Part shown: one piece after another, positions 15,167 through 22,592 of the stretch
How the letters are laid out: the number at the start of each line of letters is the position of its first letter
Position numbering within the stretch: the first letter of the stretch is position 1
Source: an uncultured Oscillospiraceae bacterium
Lineage (GTDB): Bacteria; Bacillota; Clostridia; Oscillospirales; Ruminococcaceae
Length of the DNA stretch: 36,410 nucleotides
Reading direction: 5' to 3'
Assembly (NCBI GenBank): GCA_905212515.1
Contig: CAJMEU010000004.1
Location: forward strand, 1-36,410
Position numbers and translations under genes: made by a program
The notes under the pieces: generated by a model
Databases searched by the model: none
Told to the model about the DNA's origin: nothing
Seen by the model: only the letters and a program-made list of their open reading frames with translations

Positions 15167-15220
15167 AAAAAACGCCCAAGCGCCCCCTGCCGAAAGGCAG
15201 GGGGCGCTTGGGCTAAAAAA
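15167..15220 (-). terminator. Intrinsic terminator of the minus-strand DUF4180 gene
   Basis: An 18-bp perfect stem (15174-15191 with 15196-15213) and a four-base loop (GAAA on the plus strand). Read on the minus strand it ends in GTTTTTT (15173-15167), the classic form. On the plus strand the stem is followed by TAAAAAA, so it is not a standard terminator for the convergent plus-strand operon, although the stem could block transcription or protect the 3' end. Confidence 0.85.
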
Positions 15221-15239
15221 CCGGAAACTGCGCGGCACG

Positions 15240-15623
15240 TCAGTCCCCGGCTGTCAAGCGATGGATGGCGTCCTCTTTCGTCGCGGGGAAAAATACCGCG
15301 TTGCCTTGGTTGCTCTCGCGGATAAAGTCCCGCAGAGGCTTGCTGGTATAAGCGGAATAATCGCCGAAAATGGCCACTTTCATGTGGTAATTGACGAATT
15401 TTTGCAGTACCTCGCCGGCCAGGCCGGTGCCCAGGCGGAAGAAATCCTCCGGCAGGGCCCGTTTGTCCAGGGCCAGCAGGTCCGCATCTGTCTCGAAGCG
15501 CACGGACAGCAAAAGGTCCAGCGCCGACTGGGCGTCGGTGATCAGCGGCTGCGTGCAGGAAACAACGGCGACCAGCCGGCCCTGTTCGGTGCGCGTTTCG
15601 ATGTGCATGGTTTCTTCTTTCAT
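15240..15623 (-). CDS. DUF4180 domain protein
   Basis: A 127-residue soluble protein matching the DUF4180 family by its core segments: ALDLLLSVRFETDADLL, the DFFRLGTGLAGEVLQKF block and AIFGDYSAYTSKPLRDFI. The function of the family is not established; its members are small single-domain bacterial proteins. Three ATG codons lie in tandem at the start. The third (15623) is 7 bases from the GAGGAGG site and is preferred, and the first would be only one base away. The gene has its own consensus promoter and terminator on the minus strand, convergent to the sugar operon, so it is an independent unit. Confidence 0.85.
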   Translation of the reverse strand: MKEETMHIETRTEQGRLVAVVSCTQPLITDAQSALDLLLSVRFETDADLLALDKRALPEDFFRLGTGLAGEVLQKFVNYHMKVAIFGDYSAYTSKPLRDFIRESNQGNAVFFPATKEDAIHRLTAGD

Positions 15624-15672
15624 CATCATTCCTCCTCATGGGGCCGGGCCGCGCAGTTTCCAGTTGGGCAAC

Positions 15673-15701
15673 ATGATACCACAAAGGCGGGCGGCCGTCA
15701 A
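15673..15701 (-). promoter_or_regulatory. Sigma-A promoter of the DUF4180 gene
   Basis: Read on the minus strand: -35 TTGACG (15701-15696), a 17-base spacer and -10 TATCAT (15678-15673). The expected start near 15666 leaves a leader of about 40 bases before the ribosome binding site. Confidence 0.7.
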
Positions 15702-15886
15702 ACCGCCGTGTGGAACAGGCTTGGTCTTGGCTGGACCAGAAACCATAGAGTGCATGAAAAACCCCGCCATATTCCATCGTTCTGCCAGTTGTTTGGCCGG
15801 GCCCTTCCATGTTAAACTGTTGTCAAAGGGGGCTTTTTGCGGTCTGCCCCGGTTTTATGCGGCAACGAATAAAGGAGGGTATCGTT

Positions 15887-16747
15887 ATGGAAGAGAAAAC
15901 CAGGAAACGCGGCGCGTTTTGGGCCTTTTTCGACAAAATGGGCCAGCTGCCCACGTTCCTCATCTGGACGGCGCTCATCATCCTCGTGTCCATGCTGGCG
16001 TCCTATTTCCCCCTGTGGGTGAACGTGCCCGTCAACGTGATCCTGCCGGTGCTGGTGCTGGTCAAAGTAAAAATGGTCATGTTCGAAAAGCTGAAGCTGA
16101 GCACGCTGGTGCTGATGCGCGCGCTGATCCTGCTGCCGCTGTTCGGCCTGATGGGCGGCGGCCTGTTCGTGAAGATCGTGCTGGTGTTCCTCATCATCAA
16201 CTGCATGGAGGCCACCCTGACCGACCTTTTGAAAAACCACCAGCCCTATAACTTCGTCACCGGCCTGTTCCTCAGCGCGTCGGTGCTGACGCTGTCCGGC
16301 AAATGGTTCCCCGGCGTGGCCGGGCCCCTCACCGCCATTTATACCGCCGACGCCGGCGCCCGCGGCGCCGCCCTGTTCGAGACAGACAAAGTGGTGGTGA
16401 TCGGCACCATCTGCTGGTTCGCGGCCTACACCATCTGGAACTGGCTGTTCGTGGTGGGCGAGTTCAGCCCCTCCATCGGCTATCTGCACGTGGGCATTTT
16501 GGCAGCGCCCCTCATCAGCGCGCTGCTGACCATGAACCCCGGCTACTGGCTGGTGTTCCGCGCCAACAGCCTCACCTGCGGCGGCGTGTTCCAGATCTAC
16601 TGCAAGGACAACATTGAAAAGAAGCTGGAAAACGAAAAGATGGCCCGCTTCATCGCCAAGGTGAAGTCGAAGCCGGTGCAGATCGCCTGCATGGTGGTGA
16701 ACCTCATCCTCTTCGCGGTCCCGGTGTGGTTTTTCTTCATGGCCTGA
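15887..16747 (+). CDS. Polytopic membrane protein of unknown function
   Basis: A 286-residue integral membrane protein. A charged N terminus (EEKTRKRGAFWAFFDKMG) leads into about seven or eight hydrophobic segments, beginning at FLIWTALIILVSMLAS and continuing at about 48-65, 78-110, 125-145, 175-195, 205-230 and 265-285. A hydrophilic loop (CKDNIEKKLENEKMARF) lies just before the last helix. There are no recognisable transport or catalytic motifs; Trp/Tyr/Asn-rich NW and YTIWNWLF segments sit in the middle helices. The ATG follows a perfect AAAGGAGGG, so the longer open frame upstream is not used. A weak TTGTTT / TAAACT promoter at about 15789-15818 is possible. It stands alone between two other units. 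Confidence 0.8.
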   Translation: MEEKTRKRGAFWAFFDKMGQLPTFLIWTALIILVSMLASYFPLWVNVPVNVILPVLVLVKVKMVMFEKLKLSTLVLMRALILLPLFGLMGGGLFVKIVLVFLIINCMEATLTDLLKNHQPYNFVTGLFLSASVLTLSGKWFPGVAGPLTAIYTADAGARGAALFETDKVVVIGTICWFAAYTIWNWLFVVGEFSPSIGYLHVGILAAPLISALLTMNPGYWLVFRANSLTCGGVFQIYCKDNIEKKLENEKMARFIAKVKSKPVQIACMVVNLILFAVPVWFFFMA

Positions 16748-16780
16748 CGTTTTTTGCGGTTCAAAACCGCGCGTGAAGAA

Positions 16781-16799
16781 CCGCCCGGCGGCCTTTTTT
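16781..16799 (+). terminator. Possible intrinsic terminator after the membrane protein
   Basis: CCGC (16781-16784) and GCGG (16788-16791) can form a short stem with a three-base loop, followed by CC and six T (16794-16799). Alternative pairing of GCGGTTC (16756-16762) with GAACCGC (16778-16784) just upstream may extend it. The stem is short, so this is tentative. Confidence 0.4.
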
Positions 16800-16925
16800 G
16801 GGGCCCCCGGGCTGTTTTGCCGTTTCAAATGCTTCAAAAACGCTTCAAAAAATCGTGATTTACTGCGAAAAACACATAGTTTTACGCATTTTTTGCCTTT
16901 AAAAATAGTAACAAATGTTAACATT

Positions 16926-16951
16926 CTGGCCCGGACCGTTTTCCGGGCCAG
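16926..16951. repeat. Perfect 10-bp hairpin upstream of the MarR promoter
   Basis: CTGGCCCGGA (16926-16935) and TCCGGGCCAG (16942-16951) are perfect inverted repeats around a six-base loop, in an otherwise A/T-rich spacer (16800-17020). No T run of normal length follows on either strand. It may be a weak terminator insulating the MarR unit or a protein-binding site. The rest of this spacer, 16800-16925, shows only a short repeat of CTTCAAAAA at about 16833 and 16843. Confidence 0.45.
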
Positions 16952-16989
16952 TCCAATTTTGTATATTTTGTGAATTTTTCGCACTCCTG

Positions 16990-17018
16990 TTGACAGAGTG
17001 TGAAGGCGGTAGTAAAAT
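16990..17018 (+). promoter_or_regulatory. Strong sigma-A promoter of the MarR-ABC-ABC unit
   Basis: -35 TTGACA (16990-16995, perfect) and -10 TAAAAT (17013-17018) with a 17-base spacer. Transcription would start near 17025, inside the inverted repeat described next. Confidence 0.85.
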
Positions 17019-17020
17019 GC

Positions 17021-17049
17021 TTAGGTAAGCTAATAATTAACAATGCTAA
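17021..17049. promoter_or_regulatory. Candidate MarR operator
   Basis: An interrupted inverted repeat bounded by TTAG (17021-17024) and CTAA (17046-17049), with further symmetric positions inside (AAGCTAAT against ATTAACAA). It begins two bases after the -10 element and covers the expected transcription start, which suits repression by the MarR protein encoded immediately downstream. Confidence 0.5.
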
Positions 17050-17073
17050 CTTCTTGAGAAAGCGAGGGAAACG

Positions 17074-17580
17074 GTGGAACAGGAACAAGTGAACCCGGTG
17101 CGTTTTTTTGAATTGATGGACCGGGTGCGCCGGGCCTGGCGCAACATCTCGCCCTGCCCGCAGCTGAGCAAAAGCCAGTTTGCCACGCTGATGGTGCTCA
17201 AGCACGCGGGCAAGCCGCCCCTGGTGCAGTTCACCGAGGAAGAGGTCGAGCGCGGCATGAGCCTGAGCGCCCTGGCGGGCGTGATGGGCCAAAGCCTGCC
17301 GGCGGTGAGCCAGCGCATCAGCGTCCTGGAGGCCATGGGCTACGTGGAGCGCGTGTCCGACCCGCGCGACCGGCGCGTGTCCGGCGTGCGCCTGTCCCCG
17401 GGGGGCAAGGCGCTGCTGGCCCAGGCCTACACGGATATGTCCGGCAAAATGAACGAAGCCATGCTGGCCGTGGGGGAGGAGAACATCGCCACCATGATGG
17501 CCCTGCTGGAGCAGATGGCCACGCGGCTGGAGGAGATGGGCCGCGCCCAGGCCCAGACAGAAAACAGAGGGAGAGTGTGA
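17074..17580 (+). CDS. MarR-family transcriptional regulator
   Basis: A 168-residue winged-helix regulator. The DNA-binding region runs from LSKSQFATLMVLKHAG through MSLSALAGVMGQSLPAVSQRISVLEAMGYVERVSDPRDRRV, with the wing residues DPRDRR typical of MarR proteins. Helices at both ends form the dimer interface. The start is a GTG preceded by GAGGGA. The gene ends one base before the first exporter gene, so regulator and exporter are one transcript. By analogy with other MarR-ABC-ABC cassettes it should repress its own operon and release DNA on binding a toxic compound or antibiotic; the inducer is not predictable. Confidence 0.94.
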   Translation: MEQEQVNPVRFFELMDRVRRAWRNISPCPQLSKSQFATLMVLKHAGKPPLVQFTEEEVERGMSLSALAGVMGQSLPAVSQRISVLEAMGYVERVSDPRDRRVSGVRLSPGGKALLAQAYTDMSGKMNEAMLAVGEENIATMMALLEQMATRLEEMGRAQAQTENRGRV

Positions 17581-17581
17581 T

Positions 17582-19774
17582 ATGCTGAAACTGAAACGCT
17601 ATTTGAAACCCTATTTGGCCCTGGCGCTGGCGGCGGTGGTGCTGCTGTTCGGCCAGGCCATGCTGGAGCTGACCCTGCCCAATTTGATGAGCGACATCGT
17701 GAATGTGGGCATTCAGCAGGGCGGCATCACCCAGGCGGCGCCCGAGGCCATTTCCACCGGCAGCATGGACCTGATGCGGCTGTTCATGACGGACGCGGAC
17801 AAAGCCGCGGTGGACGGCGCTTACACCGTGACTGCCGAGCCGGACGGGCGGTTCCCCGGGCTTGAAAAGGGCGGCTGCCGCCTTGCGGAGGACGCGGACA
17901 TCGAGGGGGCCAACGGCGCTTTTTCCCGGGCCAGCTATGCCTTTTTGCAGGCTATGGAAAAGCTGGCCGAGCAGACGGGCCAGACCTTCGGCGACACGGA
18001 CAGCAAAACCATGGACCTGTCCAAGCTGAGCCAGCTGGCCCCCATGCTGATGGCCCAATCGGACACCCTGATCCAGGATGCCATCGACACCGCGGCGGTG
18101 ACGCCCGAATCGATGCTGGAGCAGACGGCCGCGGTATTCACCAAAAGCTTTTACATGGAGCTGGGGGCGGACACCGATTCCATCCAGACCAATTACATTT
18201 TGGTGACGGGCCTGAAGATGCTGGGCCTGGCCCTGCTGCTGACGGTGTGCGCCGTGGGCGCGGGCTTCTGCCTGGCGCGCATGGGCGCCGGCGTGGGCCG
18301 TGACTTGCGCCACGACGTGTTCAACCGGGTGACCCGCTTCAACAATTCCGAGCTGGACCAGTTCTCCACGGCCAGCCTGATCACCCGCAGCACCAACGAC
18401 GTGCAGCAGGTGCAGATGTTCCTCTCCATGGGCCTGCGCATGATGATCTTCGCGCCGGTGATGGGCATCGGCGGCCTGATTATGGGCCTGTCGAAATGCA
18501 TCAACATGGCCTGGATTTTGGGTTTGGCGCTGGTGCTGATGCTGGGCACCATTCTGGTGCTGTTCAGCGTGGCGCTGCCCCGCTTTAAAAAGATGCAGCA
18601 CTTTGTGGACCGGCTGAACCTTGTCTCCCGCGAGGAGCTGTCCGGCATGATGGTGGTGCGCGCCTTCGCCAACCAGAATTTCATGCAGAACCGCTTTGAT
18701 TCGGCCAACAAGGACCTGACCGGCAACACCCTATTCGTCAACCGCGCCATGGCCATCATGATGCCGGTGATGACACTGGTGATGAACGGCGTCAGCCTGC
18801 TGATCGTCTGGGTGGGCGGGCATCAGATCGCCGCCAGCAACATGCAGGTGGGCGACATGATGGCCTTCATCCAGTACGCCATGCACGTGATCATGAGCTT
18901 CCTGTTCATCAGCATGATGTTCGTGATGGTGCCCCGGGCCAGCGTCTCGGCCGAGCGCATCAGCGAGGTGCTGAACACGGAAAACGCCGTGAAGGACCCC
19001 GAAGAGCCCGCCCATCTGCCCAAACAGGTGAAGGGCGTGGTGAAGTTCGAGGACGTGTCCTTCCGCTATGAGGGCGCGGCCGAAGAGGTTTTGAGCCACG
19101 TCACCTTCACCGCCGAGCCGGGCAAGACCACGGCCTTCATCGGGTCCACCGGATCGGGCAAGTCCACGCTGGTGAACCTGGTGCCCCGCTTCTACGACGC
19201 CACCGCCGGCCGCGTGACCGTGGACGGCGTGGATGTGCGAAGCCTGACGCAGCACGAGCTGCGAAGCGCGATCGGCTATGTGCCCCAGAAGGGCATGCTG
19301 TTCAGCGGCACCATCGCCACCAACCTGCGCTACGGCGACGAGACGGCCGGCGACGAAACGCTGCGCACCGCGGCGGACATCGCCCAGGCCACCGAGTTCA
19401 TCGACCAGCTGGACGAGGGCTACGACACGGCCATCAGCCAGGGCGGCACCAATGTGTCCGGCGGGCAGCGCCAGCGTTTGTCCATCGCCCGGGCGCTGGT
19501 GAAAAAGGCGCCCATCTATATCTTCGACGACACCTTCAGCGCCCTGGACTTCAAGACGGACGCCCGCTTGCGCAAGGCCCTGAAGGGCTATACCGAAAAC
19601 GCCACGGTGCTGATCGTGGCCCAGCGCGTGTCCACCATCATGCACGCCGAGCAGATCGTGGTGCTGGACGAGGGGCGCGTGATGGGCATCGGCACCCATG
19701 AGGAACTGCTGAAAAACTGCGAGACTTACCGCGAGATCGCGGAGAGTCAGCTTTCAAAGGAGGAATTGGCATAA
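17582..19774 (+). CDS. ABC exporter half-transporter with degenerate Walker B (heterodimer subunit 1)
   Basis: A 730-residue fused membrane/ATPase half-transporter of the multidrug exporter type. An extra domain of roughly 140 residues (about 55-200) lies between the first two membrane helices and should face outside. Membrane helices continue to about residue 440. The ATPase domain has Walker A GSTGSGKST near 521, a canonical signature VSGGQRQR near 624 and Walker B IYIFDDTFSALD near 646. In that Walker B the catalytic Glu is replaced by Asp. The partner gene starts at the last base of this stop codon. The pair forms one canonical and one degenerate ATP site, as in heterodimeric exporters such as BmrC/BmrD and TM287/288. 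Substrates are probably drugs or bile-type amphiphiles, which is inference. Confidence 0.93.
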   Translation: MLKLKRYLKPYLALALAAVVLLFGQAMLELTLPNLMSDIVNVGIQQGGITQAAPEAISTGSMDLMRLFMTDADKAAVDGAYTVTAEPDGRFPGLEKGGCRLAEDADIEGANGAFSRASYAFLQAMEKLAEQTGQTFGDTDSKTMDLSKLSQLAPMLMAQSDTLIQDAIDTAAVTPESMLEQTAAVFTKSFYMELGADTDSIQTNYILVTGLKMLGLALLLTVCAVGAGFCLARMGAGVGRDLRHDVFNRVTRFNNSELDQFSTASLITRSTNDVQQVQMFLSMGLRMMIFAPVMGIGGLIMGLSKCINMAWILGLALVLMLGTILVLFSVALPRFKKMQHFVDRLNLVSREELSGMMVVRAFANQNFMQNRFDSANKDLTGNTLFVNRAMAIMMPVMTLVMNGVSLLIVWVGGHQIAASNMQVGDMMAFIQYAMHVIMSFLFISMMFVMVPRASVSAERISEVLNTENAVKDPEEPAHLPKQVKGVVKFEDVSFRYEGAAEEVLSHVTFTAEPGKTTAFIGSTGSGKSTLVNLVPRFYDATAGRVTVDGVDVRSLTQHELRSAIGYVPQKGMLFSGTIATNLRYGDETAGDETLRTAADIAQATEFIDQLDEGYDTAISQGGTNVSGGQRQRLSIARALVKKAPIYIFDDTFSALDFKTDARLRKALKGYTENATVLIVAQRVSTIMHAEQIVVLDEGRVMGIGTHEELLKNCETYREIAESQLSKEELA

Positions 19775-21615
19775 TGGCACAACCTGCAATGAGACGCGGA
19801 CGCGGCCCCGGCGCCATGATGCCGGGCGAGAAGGCCAAGGACTTCAAGGGAACCATGAAAAAGCTGCTGGGCTATCTGGGCAAATTCCTGCCCGGCATCA
19901 TCCTGGTGCTGTGCTGCGCAGCGGCCTCCACGGTGTTCTCCATCTTCGGCCCGAAGATCCTGGGCCAGGCCACCACCAAGCTGTTCGAGGGCGTGCTGGC
20001 TATGCTGACGGGAACGGGCAGCATCGATTTTTCCGCCATCGCCCAGATCCTCCTGTTCCTGGGCGGGCTGTACGCCGTCAGCGCATTGCTGAGCTACGTG
20101 CAGGGCTGGGTGATGGCCGGCGTGGCCACCTCCCTGAGCTACAACATGCGCAGGGACATCTCGCAGAAGATCGACCGCATGCCCCTGGCCTATTTTGACC
20201 GGGTGCAGAGCGGCGAGGTGCTGAGCCGCATCACCAACGACGTGGACACGGTGACGCAGACGCTGAACCAGAGCCTGTCCCAGATCGTGACCAACGTGAC
20301 CATGATGATCGGCGTGCTGTGCATGATGCTGTCCATCAGCCCGCTGATGACGCTGGTGGCGCTGTGCATTCTGCCCCTCAGCATCCTGATCGTGGTCAAC
20401 GTGGTCAAGCGCAGCCAGCCCTTCTTCCAGAAGCAGCAGGAATACCTGGGCCACGTGAACGGCCACGTGGAGGAGATGTACGGCGGCCACCTGGTGGTGA
20501 CTGCCTTCAACGGCGAGGAGAAGAGCATCGAGCAGTTCGACGATTTGAACGGCCAGCTTTACAATTCGGCCTGGAAAAGCCAGTTCTTGGGAGGCATCAT
20601 GATGCCTCTGATGAACTTCGTGGGCAACCTGGGCTATGTGGGCATCTGCGTGTTGGGTGGCTTCCTCTCGCTGAAAGGCACCATCACCGTGGGCGATATC
20701 CAGGCATTTATCCAGTACGTGCGCAACTTCACCCAGCCCATCAACCAAATTGCCAACATTTCCAACGTATTGCAGCAGACGGCCGCGGCCGCCGAGCGCG
20801 TGTTCGACTTCCTGGGCGAGGACGAGGAGCCGGCCGACCCGGAGAGCCCGCTGTCGCCGGAGCTGATCCAGGGCGAGGTGGATTTTGCCCACGTGCACTT
20901 CGGCTACGTGCCGGAAAAGACCATCATCAACGATTTCTCGGCCATCATCCAGCCGGGCACCCAGGTGGCCATCGTGGGCCCCACCGGCGCCGGCAAGACC
21001 ACCATGGTGAAGCTGCTGATGCGCTTCTATGACGTGACCGAGGGCGCCATCCTGCTGGACGGCTACGACGTGAAGCAGTTCGCCCGCAACGATTTGCGCG
21101 ACACCTTCGGCATGGTGCTGCAGGATACCTGGCTGTACAACGACACCATCCGGGAGAACATCCGCTACGGCCGCCTCTCGGCCACGGACGAGGAAGTGAT
21201 CGCCGCGGCCAAGGCCGCCCAGGTGGACCACTTTGTGCGCACGCTGCCTCAAGGGTACGACACGGTGCTGAACGAGGAGGCATCCAACATCAGCCAAGGC
21301 CAGAAGCAGCTTTTGACCATTGCCCGCACCATTGTGTCCGACCCGAAGATCCTCATCTTCGACGAGGCCACCTCCAGCGTGGATACCCGCACCGAGCTGG
21401 CCATTCAGAAGGCCATGGACCACCTGACCGAGGGGCGCACCAGCTTCATCATCGCTCACCGCCTGTCCACCATCCGCAACGCGGACCTGATTTTGGTGAT
21501 GCGGGACGGAGACATTGTGGAGACGGGCAACCACAAGGAGCTGCTGGCCAAGGGCGGCTTCTATGCCGAGCTGTACAACAGCCAGTTTGCCGACGAGAAC
21601 GACGAGGCGGTGTAA
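19774..21615 (+). CDS. ABC exporter half-transporter, catalytic partner (heterodimer subunit 2)
   Basis: A 613-residue half-transporter that pairs with the preceding protein. The first 45 residues are basic and Gly/Met-rich (AMRRGRGPGAMMPG), then six membrane helices run to about residue 330. The ATPase domain has Walker A GPTGAGKTT near 402, Walker B ILIFDEATSSVD near 526 with the catalytic Glu present, and a non-canonical signature ISQGQKQ near 505 in place of LSGGQ. Combined with the Asp Walker B of subunit 1, this puts all the degenerate features in one composite site, the expected pattern for a heterodimer. Start and stop overlap as TAATG with the upstream gene, which implies coupled translation. 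Confidence 0.95.
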   Translation: MAQPAMRRGRGPGAMMPGEKAKDFKGTMKKLLGYLGKFLPGIILVLCCAAASTVFSIFGPKILGQATTKLFEGVLAMLTGTGSIDFSAIAQILLFLGGLYAVSALLSYVQGWVMAGVATSLSYNMRRDISQKIDRMPLAYFDRVQSGEVLSRITNDVDTVTQTLNQSLSQIVTNVTMMIGVLCMMLSISPLMTLVALCILPLSILIVVNVVKRSQPFFQKQQEYLGHVNGHVEEMYGGHLVVTAFNGEEKSIEQFDDLNGQLYNSAWKSQFLGGIMMPLMNFVGNLGYVGICVLGGFLSLKGTITVGDIQAFIQYVRNFTQPINQIANISNVLQQTAAAAERVFDFLGEDEEPADPESPLSPELIQGEVDFAHVHFGYVPEKTIINDFSAIIQPGTQVAIVGPTGAGKTTMVKLLMRFYDVTEGAILLDGYDVKQFARNDLRDTFGMVLQDTWLYNDTIRENIRYGRLSATDEEVIAAAKAAQVDHFVRTLPQGYDTVLNEEASNISQGQKQLLTIARTIVSDPKILIFDEATSSVDTRTELAIQKAMDHLTEGRTSFIIAHRLSTIRNADLILVMRDGDIVETGNHKELLAKGGFYAELYNSQFADENDEAV

Positions 21616-21885
21616 TGGCTTACTGCGTTTGTTTTCGCAGAGAAAAGTAACATGGACACAGCGAAAGGGTTCCGCGTGTCCTCACGGCCCCGGCCTTTCC
21701 CACAAAGGTGCCCAGGGGCCGCCCGGGCATTTGGCGGACGCCCGTGCATCCGGCCGGCGGGTCTTTTGCTTCGCTTCGCTGCGCAAGGGATGGGACATAG
21801 CGTTTGATTGCTGCTTGTCTTCACCGGTTCCATCCGCGTGAGATGACAACGCGCCTTGCGGCGCGAAACCGAAGAGCTGCGCAGC

Positions 21886-21913
21886 GGTACTCTTTTGGCA
21901 CCAAAAGAGTACC
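21886..21913. repeat. 13-bp perfect palindrome
   Basis: GGTACTCTTTTGG (21886-21898) and CCAAAAGAGTACC (21901-21913) are perfect inverted copies separated by CA. It is followed by CAGAAAAGTGCCGC. I see one copy in this window. Its form recalls dispersed intergenic palindromes of Ruminococcaceae-type genomes; that resemblance is from memory and not tested. Confidence 0.7.
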
Positions 21914-22015
21914 CAGAAAAGTGCCGCTGTTCCGCAAGCAGCGGACCCACGCGCCTCGCGGGGCGCCCCGGCAGGCGCGGCCGTTTTTCCTTGGTGTCTT
22001 CGTCACTCCGTCCTA

Positions 22016-22041
22016 GCGAACGCATAAAGCATTGCGTTCGC
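22016..22041. repeat. 9-bp inverted repeat
   Basis: GCGAACGCA (22016-22024) pairs with TGCGTTCGC (22033-22041) around the loop TAAAGCAT. No T run follows, so it is not a terminator. Confidence 0.6.
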
Positions 22042-22165
22042 CTTGACGGCCTCACGTGTGCTGCCAGTCGCCCGCCGCCCCCCATGGGCGGGCGAGGGGG
22101 CGGAGGGGATATTACAGAACGTTTGGACCGTTTGCCGCTTGCTGCCTCCTTTTTGACAGGGCTGC

Positions 22166-22194
22166 GCGCCGCCTTTTTTAGGCGGCGCTTTTTT
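22166..22194 (+). terminator. Strong intrinsic terminator
   Basis: GCGCCGCCT (22166-22174) pairs perfectly with AGGCGGCGC (22180-22188) around a TTTTT loop and is followed by TTTTTT (22189-22194). It closes the exporter transcript or whatever RNA is made from the repeat-rich spacer. Confidence 0.88.
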
Positions 22195-22295
22195 ATCCCC
22201 CGAGGATGCATAAAGATAAATACAGAAAGGATGCTTATGCATCCGCCCTGGGCCGGGGTGCGCCGGACGGGAAAGAAAAAATGGATAATTTGCTC

Positions 22296-22334
22296 AAAAA
22301 AGCGGGCGCCTGAATTTCGGGCGCCCGCTTTTTT
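22296..22334. terminator. Second, bidirectional-type terminator
   Basis: GCGGGCGCC (22302-22310) pairs with GGCGCCCGC (22320-22328) around a nine-base loop. The stem is flanked by A6 on the left and T6 (22329-22334) on the right, so it can work on both strands. It insulates the sulfatase operon from upstream transcription. Between the two terminators, GGATGCATA (22204-22212) and TATGCATCC (22236-22244) form another inverted repeat. Confidence 0.85.
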
Positions 22335-22507
22335 GTATCAATATAAGTTAAAAATATCCTTTTTATAAATTATTTGGATGCCCAACGAGCGACCGATTTC
22401 CGCTGTTTTTGCAAAATTGGTATCGAAAGTTCAATATCTCTCTTGTTAAAATTTGTTAGTTTTTGCATATTTTACTTATGAAATTGGATGATTTTTTGTG
22501 TAACATG

Positions 22508-22536
22508 TTGAATTTTTGCGGCGGTTCCGTTAGAAT
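22508..22536 (+). promoter_or_regulatory. Sigma-A promoter of the sulfatase/BMP-transporter operon
   Basis: -35 TTGAAT (22508-22513) and -10 TAGAAT (22531-22536) with a 17-base spacer. The 180 bases upstream are strongly A/T-rich, like an UP element, and contain a weaker TTGTTA/CATATT pair (22443-22471). Transcription would start near 22543, next to the palindrome at 22548. Confidence 0.75.
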
Positions 22537-22547
22537 GAGGTCATCTG

Positions 22548-22555
22548 GTCATGAC
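22548..22555. promoter_or_regulatory. Candidate GntR-family operator
   Basis: GTCATGAC is a perfect palindrome placed 12 bases downstream of the -10 element, at the expected start of transcription. GntR/HutC regulators bind GT-N-AC type palindromes, and such a regulator is encoded in this operon at 28788. The link is inferred from position and shape; only one site was found. Confidence 0.4.
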
Positions 22556-22592
22556 GTGCCGACCTACCGGGCGGCGGACAAAGGAGGAAGAG

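Larger units (their letters stand above)
21616..22165. other. Gene-poor spacer rich in inverted repeats
   Basis: About 550 bases without a supported gene; the short open frames here lack binding sites and run through palindromes. Visible stems include CTGCG/CGCAG (21623/21636), CGGCCCC/GGGGCCG (21685/21715) enclosing CCTTT/AAAGG, GCGCC/GGCGC (21851/21860), a 13-bp palindrome at 21886, CCGCTG/CAGCGG (21924/21939), a 9-bp stem at 22016 and CGCCCGCC/GGCGGGCG (22069/22087). The series ends at a strong terminator. It could be a structured RNA, the 3' untranslated region of the exporter mRNA, or dispersed extragenic repeats of the type common in gut Clostridia. I cannot decide between these. Confidence 0.55.

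Noticed and set aside
15025..15810. Minus-strand open frame of 261 codons overlapping the DUF4180 gene in another frame
   Set aside because: It reads through the 18-bp terminator stem and the DUF4180 promoter; the DUF4180 frame has a family match, a ribosome binding site and a promoter.
19747..21534. Long minus-strand open frame (595 codons) antisense to the second exporter gene
   Set aside because: Same antisense composition (His, Val, Gln, Ala), no domain, and the plus strand shows intact Walker motifs.
22281..22313. Ten-codon open frame (MDNLLKKAGA) ending inside the loop of the second terminator, like an attenuator leader peptide
   Set aside because: The sulfatase operon promoter lies downstream of this terminator, so attenuation of that operon is not possible, and the ribosome binding site is weak.
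21804..22368. Short open frames of 60-170 codons in the repeat-rich spacer
   Set aside because: They run through palindromes and terminators, have no suitable ribosome binding site and give Arg/Pro-rich translations.
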